A stretch of 64,000 nt of DNA from Petrosia ficiformis (GCA_947044365.1 OX345636.1:31330466-31394465); one strand, 5' to 3'. Shown: positions 36,651 through 49,573, counted from the first letter of the stretch. Notes: generated from the sequence alone by a model not told the origin. Numbers and translations: made by a program.

Positions 36651-39109
36651 AGTATTAAATAACAACACATTAAACTTAACTACAATAATTACATGTCTTC
36701 ATAGTATCATAGAGTGTGACATAATTTCATTTAAGGATCTTTGACATTTCCTTAAGTATCGATTTATCCTAATTTGATGCTCTTGTCAACTCATTTGATT
36801 GTGTATGTCTTCAACCCCTGTTGTTCTCTGTATCGAATATGGAAGGTATTTCATAGTTTCTAAATCACAGCTAATTGTCTTTGCCAGTTCTTATGTTGCA
36901 TTCATCCCCTGTTTTCTATGTTCTCTGTTAGTTTTTCTCTTGCAAATAATTATCTAGTGTCAGTTTAAAATGTTGTTTTAAATTAAATTTTCTAGCTTCT
37001 ATCTGGAATCATCTGTTAATTAGAGGTTCTAAAATCAGCTGCTCTTATATTGAAGTAATGGTTACTTTGATGGATTGTTATGCCATGTTGTGATGGAGTA
37101 TTAAAAGCAAACAAGCTTTTTCTATCATGAAATGGTATGATAGCGCAACAAATAACTAAAATATTCAGAATTACAACACTTCAGAACATTCTTTGTGGTA
37201 CAGAAATGCATTTATTAATTACGTATGTGAAGTCATGCACGAATTAAATACCACTTTTAAATTAAAGAATCTATCCATTGTATGTGTGTGAGCACTATTG
37301 AATCATTTGTGTTTATCTTTCTCTCCATTTGATATTTCTTCAAGCCTTCCATAATTATATTTTGATCTCTTCATCAAATGTCACTCATAGTTTTCTACTT
37401 TAACATAATTATTTTCTAAAATCAACATCCATAGGTCTACACCGGGATACCCTTTTTCTAGACTTGCAATGCCAATAATTATTCTAGCTAGTTTGTGAAA
37501 TAATGTATATATATTGCAGTCAAAGTAGGTAAAAAATATAGCAAACAGAGTAGACTGAACTCAATAATTACATTTAATTGTATGCATTTTCAACTCTTCT
37601 TGTTTGCTGAATATTAATCATAGTCTGGTGAAGAACGACTGGACTTTGAGACACACACACAATTACTGAATGTAAATATTGAGTATAAAGTTTCACGTTT
37701 ACAAAATAATCAAGTTTGGAATGATGAGAATATAGAAACTAGTAATGATCGCTAGCTTCAGTTTAGAAACTACCAAACATCCTAAAATTCAGTCACTACT
37801 GCACTTTATCACAATCAGATTAAGTGACATAACATTAGGATCTTTGGTATTTTCTGAAATTAAAGGATCTAAAGTGAAGCCGAATCCTGAAGCAGAACAA
37901 TTAAAAGTGGGTGTAACTTGAAAACAATACATAAAATATCAAAATATGCACTATATACTGCTTCAACTATTGGAATAAATGGTATTAAGAATGTGTGAAT
38001 TCATAACAATCTGAATAACTGACTAATTGACAGCTAATAACCTGAATAACTGACATTTTGTTAATCCTCGCAACTGTACTAACCAATTAAAGAGTTATTT
38101 TAACAATTTTGTTTTTGCAGTGAAGCAATTGGTATATGTTATGTTGGTTCTAATGCTATGGTATTGTATTGTATTTATGTATTGAGTTCATATTTTGATA
38201 TATCGTTTTCAAGTTACACCCACTTTTAATCATTCTGCTCCAGGATTCGGCTTCACTTTTGGATTATAATAGGCTTTGTACATAAACTACATATTTCAGA
38301 CCATCACAATCCATGAATCTACTGAAGCAATTGGCATATATTATGTTTGTTCTAATGTCACAAGGAACCCTATATAGAAACCTTTCAAGACACATTAGAT
38401 CCTTTAATTTCATGAAATACCAAAGATCCTAATAATATCAGATGGAGAGAAAGATAAACACAAATGATTCAATAGTGCTCACACACATACAATGGATAGA
38501 TTCTTTAATTTAAAAGTGGTATTTAACTCGTGCATGACTTCACATACGTAATTAATAAATGCATTTCTGTACCACAAAGAATGTTCTGAAGTGTTGTAAT
38601 TCTGAATATTTTAGTTATTTGTTGGGCTATCATACCATTTCATGATAGAAAAAGCTTGTTTGCTTTTAATACTCCATCACAACATGGCATAACAATCCAT
38701 CAAAGTAACCATTACTTCAATATAAGAGCAGCTGATTTTAGAACCTCTAATTAACAGATGATTCCAGATAGAAGCTAGAAAATGTAATTTAAAACAACAT
38801 TTTAAACTGACACTAGATAATTATTTGCAAGAGAAAAACTAACAGAGAACATAGAAAACAGGGGATGAATGCAACATAAGAACTGGCAAAGACAATTAGC
38901 TGTGATTTAGAAACTATGAAATACCTTCCATATTCGATACAGAGAACAACAGGGGTTGAAGACATACACAATCAAATGAGTTGACAAGAGCATCAAATTA
39001 GGATAAATCGATACTTAAGGAAATGTCAAAGATCCTTAAATGAAATTATGTCACACTCTATGATACTATGAAGATATGTAATTATTGTAGTTAAGTTTAA
39101 TGTGTTGTT

Positions 39110-40440
39110 ATTTAATACTGTTACCAGTCTATTATATATGTGAACAACAGGGCTTGGAGAGACACACAATTATTCAGTATAATGCACCTTTAAACTGAAA
39201 TCCAATTCCGCATGATTTGAACATAGACTCTAGCAAATATCCTTAGATTCACTACCAAAGATCCTTATTTTCCCTCACTATTAAATACTATTATACAGTG
39301 AACAATTGGGCTTGGAGAGACACACAATTAAATGGAGTTATTCAGCATAATGCACCTTTAAAATGAAATCCAATTAGGGATGATTAATTAAAACCTAAAA
39401 ACTAGAAAAGATCCTTAGCTTCCTTACCAACGATCCTTACCTTCAATCACTATTACCAGTCTATTATACAGTGAACAATTGGGCTTGGAGAGACACAAAA
39501 TTAAATGGAGTTATTCAGCATAATGCACCTTTAAAATGAAATCCAATTAAGGATGATTAAAACCTAAAAACTAGGAAAGATCCTTAGCTTCATTACCAAC
39601 GATCCTTATCTTCCATCACTATTACCAGTCTATTATACAGTGAACAATTGGGCTTGGAGAGACACACAATTAAATGGAGTTATTCAGCATAATGCACCTT
39701 TAAAATGAAATCCAATTAAGGATGATTAAAACCTAAAAACTAGGAAAGATCCTTAGCTTCATTACCAACGATCCTTATCTTCCATCACTATTACCAGTCT
39801 ATTATACAGTGAACAATTGGGTTTGGAGACACACACAATTAAATGGAGTTATTCAGTATAATGCACCTTTAAAATGAAATCCAATTAGGGATGATTAAAA
39901 CCGAAAAACTACGAAAGATCCTTAGCTTCATTACCAACGATCCTTATCTTCCATCACTATTAAATACTATTACCAGTCTATTATACAGTGAACAATTGGG
40001 CTTGGAGAGACACACAATTAAATGGAGTTATTTAGTATAATTCACCATTAAAATGAAATCCAATTAGGGATGATGAAAACATAGAAACTAGCAAAGATCC
40101 TTAGTTTCATTACCAAAATCCTTATCTTCCATCAATATTAAATACTATCACCAGTCTATTATACAGTGAACTGTTCGGCTTGGAGAGACACATATAAGTT
40201 GTAATTATTTAGTATAATTCACCATTAAAATGAAATCCAATTAGGGATGATGAAACCATAGAAACTAGCAAAGATCCTTAAATTCATTACCAAAATACTT
40301 ATCTTCCATCAATATTAAATACTATTACCAGTCTATTATACAGTGAACAATTGGGCTTGGAGAGACACATAAATAAATGGAGTTATTCAGTATAATGCAC
40401 ATTTAAAAGGAAATCCGGTTAGGGATTAATGGACATAGAA
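39110..40440. repeat. Tandem array in right arm, inverted
   Basis: About 8 copies of the same unit in reverse complement (TTGGGCTTGGAGAGACACAC). Fewer copies than on the left, so the arrays have changed separately. Confidence 0.85.
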
Positions 40441-41708
40441 ACTAGCAAAAATCTGTTTATATGTTTAGTTTACAAATTAAAAGATCTTTAGATCTGATCA
40501 CTATAGATACTAATGTCTATTGTGGTAATGCATTACACAGCTTGATGATAACTACATTAAATATTGAGTATAATGTACCTTAAATCAGGGTAGAATCGTG
40601 TATAACAAAGCTGCAAATTAAAGTTTCTCAATTTAGAAACTACCATTATTCTTTCATTGTTAATATTCCATGCAACTATTGTGCAACACAGTGAAGAACA
40701 AGAGATCAGTGAAGAGAAATACGAGTAACACAACCATTCAGGTACATCTTCTGCTTAGCTCAACAATTAAACTAGTGGGTGTGGCTGGGACGAGCTGTAA
40801 TATATCCACGTCCCAATGATTGATCCTTAAGTCGGATCCGAAGCCTGATTTTAATACCTCCGTGGAAGACGTGGATGAAGCCACAAAAGAACGTTGTAGG
40901 CTGCCATTCCTTTGATCGGCACCAGAGCAGGTCCTCGTGATGGTGTTCAGTGGGTGACTAGATTAAAAGAAGAATACACCTCTCTTGGTAGAGCAGACTA
41001 GCAATGCCATGTTACTAAAGGTATAGCATATTGAAGAGTACTGTAGAGTTAATACAGTGGAATAATCATTGCGAATATTATATTATTACCTTGAGTGATG
41101 ACATTATATTCATATAACTATCCTTCCCATTATTTTTTTTTGTACGTCCAATTCAATCCATTGCTTCATTATTGAGATGCTGCATAATTAATACGATATT
41201 TTGAGGTTATCATGAATGTGAACATTAGCCACAAAATTACTTTAACATACATGCCTTTGAGTCGCCTTGGAATAAATCCTAGACTCTAGCTACATGTACC
41301 ATCTTATAGTCTTTGTCACATGTGGACTGAAAAACATTCTTTGAGATATGTTCGTATTAATTACATGACATGTTGGATGACCATGATCATGCAAGAAAGG
41401 CCTGGTTGTAGCTACAGATAAGACTCCATTTAAACAGGGTCTGTAAAACTATTATGACAGCACTAATACCAGCACTTTGTTAAGAATGATGAAAATAATT
41501 TAAATTTTACATTTTAGCTTACTAAATGTTCCTAAATTGTTATAGTATGTTACTAACAACAAAGATGGTGATAATGACTGGTTTAGAGTGGAATCTACTA
41601 AAGATGGAACAAGGTCAGTAAAACGGTACTATCTCGGTGTTGCAGGCACCAAATATAATTACATTTTTGTGGTTATTATTATATAGTAACAATGAAGATT
41701 GTTTTCTT

Positions 41709-42200
41709 TCAGTCTCATGAGTCTCCATTAGTCTTTTGGAGTCTGATGAGTCCCACCTAGTCTCTGTGAGTATCATGAGTCCCCAGTAGTCTCTGTGAGT
41801 CTGATGAGTCCCAACTAGTCTCTGTGAGTCTGATGAGTCCCCAGTAGTCTCTGTGAGTCTGATGAGTCCCAACTAGTCTCTGTGAGTCTGATGAGTCCCC
41901 AGTAGTCTCTGTGAGTCTGATGAGTCCCAACTAGTCTCTGTGTGTCTGATGAGTCCCCAGTAGTCCATTTGAATCTCATGAGTCCCCAGCAGTCTCTGTG
42001 AGTCTCATGAGTCCCAAGTAGTCTCTCTTTAGTCTCACGAGTCCCAACTAGTCTCTTTGAGTCTGATGAGTCCCAACTAGTCTCTTTGAGTGTTATGATT
42101 ACCGATTGGTCTCAGGAATCCTGAGTCCCATTAGTCTAATGAGTCCCAAGTAGTCTGAGTCTAATGAGTCCCCTCTGAGTCTCATCAGTCCCCACTGTTA
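41709..42200. repeat. Minisatellite AGTCTCTGTGAGTCTGATGAGTCCC in UFC1 intron 2
   Basis: About 17 units of roughly 27 bp built from GAGTCTGATGAGTCCC and AGTCTCTGT. The reverse-complement family fills 45740-46750 at the other end of the same intron. Confidence 0.85.
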
Positions 42201-42204
42201 TACA

Positions 42205-42303
42205 TTGTATAATACACACATATATATATATGTATATATATATATATAATTATATATATACATGTATATATATTATAATCATAAATTATATATATATATA
42301 TAG
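42205..42303. repeat. (TA)n microsatellite
   Basis: Nearly pure ATATAT runs between the two minisatellites. A similar AT stretch lies at 45290-45330. Confidence 0.8.
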
Positions 42304-42309
42304 TTGAAT

Positions 42310-45270
42310 TTTGGTATTAAAACTAATACTAAACTAAAGATTGAGTACTAGAACCAATACTAATCTAAAGATTGAGTATTAGAACCAACACTAAACTAAA
42401 CACTTTTCAGTATTGGGTGCTTGAACTAATACTAAACTAAACATTGAGTAGACGAACCAATACTGAACTAAACAATTTTCGGTATTGGGTGCTTGAACTA
42501 ATTCTAAACTAAAGATTGAGTATTAGAACCAATACTGAACTAAACACTTTTCAGTATTGGGTGCTTGAACTAATACTAAACTAAAGATTGAGTATTAGAA
42601 CCAATACTAAACTAAACACTTTTCTGTATTCGGTGCTTGAACTAATACTAAACTAAAGATTGAGTATTAGAACCAATACTAAACTAAACACTTTTCGGTA
42701 TTGGGTGCTTGAACTAATACTAAAGTAAAGATTGAGTATTAGAACCAATACTAAACTAAACACTTTTCTGTATTCGGTGCTTGAACTAATACTAAACTAA
42801 AGATTGAGTATTAGAACCAATACTAAACTAAACACTTTTCGGTATTGGGTGCTTGAACTAATACTAAAGTAAAGATTGAGTATTAGAACCAATACTGAAC
42901 TAAACACTTTTCTGTATTGAGTACTAGAACTAATACTAAACTAAAGATTGAGTATTAGAACCAATACTAAACTAAACACTTTTCAGTATTGGGTGCTTGA
43001 ACTAATACTAAACTAAAGAATGAGTATTAGAACCAATACTGAACTAAACACTTTTCTGTATTGAGTACTAGAACTAATACTAAACTAAAGATTGAGTATT
43101 AGAACCAATACTAAACTAAACACTTTTCAGTATTGGGTGCTTGAACTAATACTAAACTAAAGAATGAGTATTAGAACCAATACTGAACTAAACACTTTTC
43201 TGTATTGAGTACTTGAACTAATACTAAACTAAAGATTGAGTAATACAACCAACACTAAACACTTTTTTGTATTGGGTGTTTGAACAAATACTAAACTAAA
43301 GATTGAGTAGTCGAACCAATACTAAACTAAACACTTTTATGTATTGGGTGCTGGAACTAATACTAAACTAAAGATTGATTATTAGAACCAATACTAAACT
43401 AAACACTTTTCTGTATTGGGTGTTTGAACTAATACTGAACTAAAGATTGAGCATTGGAACCAATACTAAACTAAACACTTTTCTGTATTGGGTACTAGAA
43501 CTAATACTATACTAAAGATTGAGCATTGGAACCAATACTACACTGAACACTTTTCTTTAAGTACTAGAACTAATACTAAACTAAACACTTTTCTGTATTG
43601 GGTACTAGAACTAATGCTAAACTAAAGATTGAGTATTATAAGCAATACTAAACTAAAGTATTGAGTACTCGAAGTAATACTTAACTAAAGATTGAGTACT
43701 AGAACTAATACTAAACTAAACACTTTTTTGTATTGGGTGCTTGAACTAATACTAAACTAAAGATTGAGTATTAGAACCAATACTAAACTAAACACTTTTC
43801 TGTATAGGGTGCTTGAACTAATACTAAACTAAAGATTGAGTATTAGAACCAATACTGAACTAAACACTTTTTTGTATTGGGTACGACAACTAATACTAAA
43901 CTAAAGCTTGAGTATTAGAATCAATACTAAACTGAACACCTTTCTATAAGTACTGGAACTAATACTGAACTAAAGATTGAGTATTAGAACCAATTCTAAA
44001 CTAAACTCTTTTCTGTATTGTGTACTAGAACTAATAGTAAACTAAAGATTGAGTATTCGAACCAATACTAAACTAAACACTTTTCGGTATTGGGTGCTTG
44101 AACTAATACTAAAGTAAAGATTGAGTATTAGAACCAATACTGAACTAAACACTTTTCTGTATTGAGTACTAGAACTAATACTAAACTAAAGATTGAGTAT
44201 TAGAACCAATACTATACTGAACACTTTTCAGTATTGGGTGCTTGAACTAATACTAAACTAAAGATTGAGTATTAGAACCAATACTAAACTAAACACTTTT
44301 CTGTATTCGGTGCTTGAACTAATACTAAACTAAAGATTGAGTATTAGAACCAATACTAAACTAAACACGTTTCGGTATTGGGTGCTTGAACTAATACTAA
44401 AGTAAAGATTGAGTATTAGAACCAATACTGAACTAAATACTTTTCTGTATTGAGTACTAGAACTAATACTAAACTAAAGATTGAGTATTAGAACCAACAC
44501 TAAACTAAACACTTTTCAGTATTGGGTGCTTGAACTAATACTAAACTAAAGATTGAGTATTAGAACCAATACTAAACTAAACACTTTTCTATAAGTACTA
44601 GAACTAATACTAAACTAAAGACTTTTCTGTATTGAGTACTAGAAGTAATACTTAACTAAAGATTGAGTACTAGAACTAATACTAAACTAAACACTTTTTT
44701 GTATTGGGTGTTTGAACAAATACTAAACTAAAGATTGAGTAGTCGAACCAATACTAAACTAAACACTTTTATGTATTGGGTGCTGGAACTAATACTAAAC
44801 TAAAGATTGATTATTAGAACCAATACTAAACTAAACACTTTTCTGTATTGGGTGTTTGAACTAATACTGAACTAAAGATTGAGCATTGGAACCAATACTA
44901 AACTAAACACTTTTCTGTATTGGGTACTAGAACAAATACTATACTAAAGATTGAGCATTGGAACCAATACTATACTGAACACTTTTCTTTAAGTACTAGA
45001 ACTAATACTAAACTAAACACTTTTCTGTATTGGGTACTAGAACTAATGCTAAACTAAAGATTGAGTATTATAAGCAATACTAAACTAAAGTATTGAGTAC
45101 TCGAAGTAATACTTAACTAAAGATTGAGTACTAGAACTAATACTAAACTAAACACTTTTTTGTATTGGGTGCTTGAACTAATACTAAACTAAAGATTGAG
45201 TATTAGAACCAATACTAAACTAAACACTTTTCTATAAGTACTAGAACTAATACTAGCACTAAATTTATTT
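42310..45270. repeat. ~80-bp minisatellite array in UFC1 intron 2
   Basis: About 37 copies of a unit holding GATTGAGTATTAGAACCAAT, ACTAAACTAAACACTTTTC and GTATTGGGTGCTTGAAC. Each unit alternates two half-units (AACCAATACTAAACTAAA and AACTAATACTAAACTAAA). Blocks such as 43210-43700 and 44640-45160 repeat with nearly the same variants, showing larger-scale duplication. All copies are in one orientation. Confidence 0.9.
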
Positions 45271-45739
45271 GCTACGTTAGAACAGCACTAACATATATAA
45301 TTATATATATATAATATAATAATTATGTATATACATTACATTGCATATACTTTACATATGCAATCGATATGCTGACCATGAACATTTAGTGAATTGAAAT
45401 CGCATGTACTTTAAACAATGAAACTGCGTAATATTAGAGATCTGCACACTTATATGAATCAGAAATATTGCTGTTGTGAGCCATTTGATGTAGCTTAAGT
45501 TACATATATGGCATAGCTTCTCTTCAGTTGTTTATGTTTATGGAGAGAAACACAAGTTGAGAATCATCACTTGATGATTTAAAGAGTGTAAATTATGATG
45601 CTCTTCCTTAAGTATATAGTTGTGCCATTCTGACATAAAACACAGAACCGACATAGGTTCAATTATCCACAATATCAGTAAAGGAATGGGAATTCCATTT
45701 TTCAACTTGTATAACTTCTGAGATTGCTGGAGACTATAT

Positions 45740-46755
45740 ATAAGAGACTACTGGGACTCATGAGGCTCACAGAGACTAGTTGGGACTCATGAGACTCAGA
45801 GAGACTACTAGAGATTCATGAGATTCAAAGAGACTACTTGAGACTACTGGAGACTCAAAGAGACTACTTGAGATTACTAGAGACTCAAAGAGACTACTTG
45901 AAATTACTGGAGACTCACGAGACTCAAAGAGACAGGTTGGGACTCATGAGACTCAGAGAGACTAGTTGGGACTCATGAGACTCAAAGAGACTACTTGAGA
46001 CTACTGGAGACTCAAAGAGACTACTTGAGAATACTGGAGACTCAAAGAGACTACTTGAGATTACTGGAGACTCACGAGACTCAAAGAGACTGGTTGGGAC
46101 TCATGATACTCAGAGAGACTAGTTGGGACTCAAGAGACTCAGAAAGACTAATGAAGACGCATGAGACTCAGAGAGACTAATGGGTACTCATGAGACTCAG
46201 AGAGACTAACGGAGACTCAAGAGACCAATGGGGACTCATGAGACTCGGAGAGACTACTAGAGACTCATGAGACTCAAAGAGACTACTTGAGACTACTGGA
46301 GACTCAAAGAGACTACTTGAGATTACTGGAGACTCAAAGAGACTACTTGAGATTACTGGAGACTCACGAGACTCAAAGAGAATGGTTGGGACTCATGAGA
46401 CTCAGAGAGACTAGTTGGGACTCATGAGACTCAGAAAGACTAATGGAGACGCATGAGACTCAGAGAGACTAATGTGTACTCATGAGACTCAGAGAGACTA
46501 ACGGAGACTCAAGAGACCAATGGGAACTCATGAGACTCAGACAGACTACTGGAGACTCATGAGACTCAAGGAGAGTACTGGAGACTCAGACAAGCTAATG
46601 GGTACTCATGAGTCTTAAAGAGACTACTGGAGACTACTGGTGACTCAAGAGACCAATGGGGACTCAGAGACTCAGAAAGACGAATGGGGACTCACAAGAT
46701 TGAAAGAGAGTCATGAGAGCTAAGAGACTGCTAGGGACTGATGAGACTAGTTTGA
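45740..46755. repeat. Minisatellite GGGACTCATGAGACTCAGAGAGACT, inverse of 41709-42200
   Basis: About 35 units of 27-30 bp, the complement of the array at the left end of the intron. Longer repeats of several units (about 45800-46060 and 46260-46520) are visible. Confidence 0.9.
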
Positions 46756-47125
46756 TTAATTAATTAATTAAACCACAGAAATGTCATTATATTTGTTGCC
46801 TGATCACCAAGACACAGCAAGTAAAATGTGCATCATTTCTATATTTAGCATCTGTATTGATTGAATGTGGAAATGATGACATATTTGTCTATAGATGGTT
46901 TGGTAAATCCTGGCACATTCATAATCTCCTTAAATATGATATGAGTTACAGCATCATTGATGTGCATTGTTAATGTTGTAATTTTATTTTTTATTAGATT
47001 CCTGTGACATATCCATCTACTGCACCTGCAGTAGCTATTCCAGAATTAGATGTTAAAAGTGCTAAAATGTTTAGGTAAGTGCTTTAATAATATTGTAAAT
47101 TGTTATAATTATTTATACTAAAGAA

Positions 47126-47444
47126 TAGTGATGCACTGATAATCGGATTGGTAATGGATATCGGTCATTATCGGCCATTATGTTTAGTATCGATATCGGT
47201 TATTTCTGGCAGATGTAACCGATATTATAAAAAGTGCACCAATAGTGATATTTCTTGTGATCATGGCATCATTAATTGCCTATATGATACTCATAATTAT
47301 TAAGAAAATGCTGATTTTCGTTGAAAGAATCAGAAACAAGAAGGTATAGATATAATGTCGGATTGGTATCGGTTATTGGTACATATCTAAAGTAATTATC
47401 AGTTTATTGGAATATCAGTAAAAAATCTTATCGGTGCATCAGTA
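47126..47444. mobile_element. hAT-type MITE in UFC1 intron (319 bp)
   Basis: The ends TAGTGATGCACTGATAA and, in reverse complement, TACTGATGCACCGATAAG form TIRs. An exact 8-bp target duplication CTAAAGAA lies at 47118-47125 and 47445-47452. The interior is rich in ATCGG words and has no ORF. It lies just after UFC1 exon 4. Confidence 0.9.
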
Positions 47445-47669
47445 CTAAAGAATAAAGGTTAATATAATAATTATGATACAGTCAAACATCATCCTACCCT
47501 TTGGCCTTCAGACTGTCTGATTTGTCCCTAAAACTACTCCTGTTGCTGGATAGTGAAATTGTCTGAATTTATAATTACTGTTTTAATAAATTTTATTATG
47601 TTCTCATCATGAGGTACCATCCCAATGTTGTTTTGTGCGCTTTGTTTTGGTTTTGATACAGTGGTTGTA

Positions 47670-47853
47670 CAAATACATTTATTATAAGTTAGCGGACAAT
47701 GATTCACTAAGTTATTTAGCAGCAAAGTTTATTACAGTACACGTTGATAAGCTCTACGACCTTACTCAAGACTGAAAAGTTGTGTTTACTAATAAACGTT
47801 TGCTACTAAACAACTTGGTGAATTGTTGTCCAGTATCTTATAATAAATATATT
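47670..47853. repeat. Inverted repeat, ~65-bp arms
   Basis: AATACATTTATTATAAG...GCAAAGTTTATTA at 47670-47735 pairs with its complement at about 47787-47853. It could be a small foldback MITE; no TSD was resolved. Confidence 0.6.
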
Positions 47854-47957
47854 TGTGTGTTTGCCTAACTGTCTGTCTATCTCTCCAACTATCTCTCTAT
47901 CTATATTCCTATAAGTCTGTTCATTTCTGTTTGAATCCATTACCTTTGCATCACCCA

Positions 47958-48061
47958 GAAGAAGATATGCAATCACAAATTGTACGAATAATCTCAGATT
48001 TTCAACCTACAAAAAATCAAACAAAGATATCTTTGAAGTCCTGTTTATACAGTTTTGAAAA
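47958..48061 (+). CDS. Possible exon of unknown gene
   Basis: Flanked by acceptor TTTGCATCACCCAG and donor GTAACC, 104 nt, encoding MQSQIVRIISDFQPTKNQTK then ISLKSCLYSFEK. The family is not recognised and no joining exon was identified. It lies where the missing UFC1 exon 5 or a SELENOS 5' exon would be expected but resembles neither. Confidence 0.35.
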
Positions 48062-48753
48062 GGTAACCTTCTCTTTATCACTTCCCTTTAATTTTTGTCT
48101 CTGTATTTGTAATAGTTTACAAAAAAGCTGAATATCTCCTTTATATAGTGCCGTGTCTATCAGTCTTAAAGGCTGAGATCCAGTCCCAATCCACATCATC
48201 CCATTGGTGGCGGCATGAACGTGAAAATTGTACTTAAACAAGAAAAAAGAAGTCTTATAATAGAACTAAGGTTTGTGTCAATGGATATAGTACAGGAATT
48301 GTATACCACAAATGTGCAAGGACTATATCACATCTAACAACACTAACAAAGGTTCTATTACTGGTACATGTGACAGATCAGCAATATGGGGGTTTCACTA
48401 AAATTGGAAGAGTTACTTTAGATGTATTTAAATGACTGGGTATGTATATATGATAAAAAAATAAAGAGAGAAACACATGTCGAGAAAGAATGTGGACCAT
48501 TATTATACAGGACAGTTGTGGGAAAAGAGGATTCCCCCACATCCTAGGTTTTTATATTGCAACATGCAACAACATCTCGACTGTCCCAGAAGCAACCTCA
48601 ATGAAGCAACCAAAGTGCCTAAAATGTGATCCTGGTATTAGGGTAACTGCAATGCATTTTGGATGATTGATTGTAGCCCCTCCCACAACTTTGATATATA
48701 AGTATAATTATATAATTATATATAATATTATGCAGATTGATCTACTACATTAC

Positions 48754-49336
48754 CTCCTCGATATGTATTACTACTATTGAGAAAATTACAAGAGTCGATA
48801 GCCACATTAAAGTTTTCTATGACATTAACATGTCCCTGTTTGGAACCTAAGGTAGGAAGAATGGGAGAAGAGAAATGATTAATACATGATCCTGGTATTT
48901 GGGTAACTGTAATGTTGCATTATGAATTAATGGGATAAAATATAATGAGTTGTAATTGATAACTAACAGTTAAGTGGATTAGAGTTCACAATTAATAGTT
49001 TGAGAACACTACAATTAGAAGGCTGAAACTATAGTAGTCTAACTCACATAACATTAATATACGTGGAACACTAATGTTGCATTAAAATGCATTAAAAATT
49101 GGATGTACATATACTCTACTACAGAACATTTTTGCTTCGGGAGCAGATAAAATTAGAAAAATATGGTAGTGAGGTATATATAATTTTTAATGTATTTTGA
49201 TGTAACATGGACAATTTCCAGTAGTTCATTTTGGGTTGTCTACTATAAGATCCTGAGCTCTTTAATTGCTTACCTGGTTGTAGATTTAAACTAGTGATTG
49301 TTAATCCCTCATTATCATCAATCTTTCTCTTCTTAG
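48754..49336 (-). CDS. Two phase-matched exons of an unidentified minus-strand gene
   Basis: Exon 49336-49274 (63 nt, acceptor CACACTACCAG, donor GTAAGC) encodes KKRKIDDNEGLTITSLNLQP with a basic NLS-like start. Exon 48846-48754 (93 nt, acceptor TTCCTACCTTAG, donor GTAATG) encodes SKQGHVNVIENFNVAIDSCN then FLNSSNTYRG. Both are phase 1 at each end, so they join in frame through a Gly codon. A possible further exon starts at about 48617. Protein family not recognised. They lie between UFC1 and SELENOS on the opposite strand; a domesticated or intact transposon gene is also possible. Confidence 0.5.
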
Positions 49337-49573
49337 CTGGTAGTGTGTACACACAATCAGATAAATAAATAATTACATACTGATATACAGTACCTGACAT
49401 TAAGTTTACATACTATCACTGTAAGTCCATGGACTACAGTGCACTTTTTGAGTGAAGTACACTGTACTTATGTACTACACAGTATTACATGTTAGTACTA
49501 TGCTTGAAATGAGGACAACTACTGTAATCTCAGGACAGTTTACTTGGTCCCACTCTAAATAGCGTCCAGAATA

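Larger units (their letters stand above)
33874..40826. mobile_element. 6.95-kb TTAA-flanked foldback (long inverted repeat) element
   Basis: Bounded by TTAA at 33870-33873 and 40827-40830. The ends are GGATCAATCATCGGGACGTG on the left and, in reverse complement, GGATCAATCATTGGGACGTG on the right. Homology continues inward almost without interruption (apart from small indels) to about 37945 on the left and 38185 on the right, leaving a loop of about 240 bp. The left arm is about 4.1 kb and the right 2.6 kb, mainly because the tandem arrays inside differ in copy number. No transposase-like ORF exists, so it would need a transposase from elsewhere. Confidence 0.85.
40827..47074 (+). pseudogene. 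UFC1: UFM1-conjugating enzyme UFC1, exons 1 (rest) to 4
   Basis: UFC1 is the E2 enzyme that carries UFM1 for UFMylation of ER and ribosomal targets. Exons seen: 1, to 40992 (DEATKER…, then [20 protein letters not shown]); 2, 41546-41613 (YVTNNKDGDNDWFRVESTKD); 3, 46895-46961 (WFGKSWHIHNLLKY); 4, 46998-47074 (IPVTYPSTAPAVAIPELDVK, SAKMF). The last three have good AG/GT sites and compatible phases; intron 3 is only 36 nt. Oddities: exon 1 lacks one base near 40901 (AGGCTGCC, probably AGGGCTGCC), its donor must be GC at 40993 (or GT at 40988 with another indel), and the next exon, which should hold the active-site Cys (Cys116 in human), was not found before 51.4 kb. With the foldback insertion this allele should not make UFC1. 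The protein identity is strong. Confidence 0.85.
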
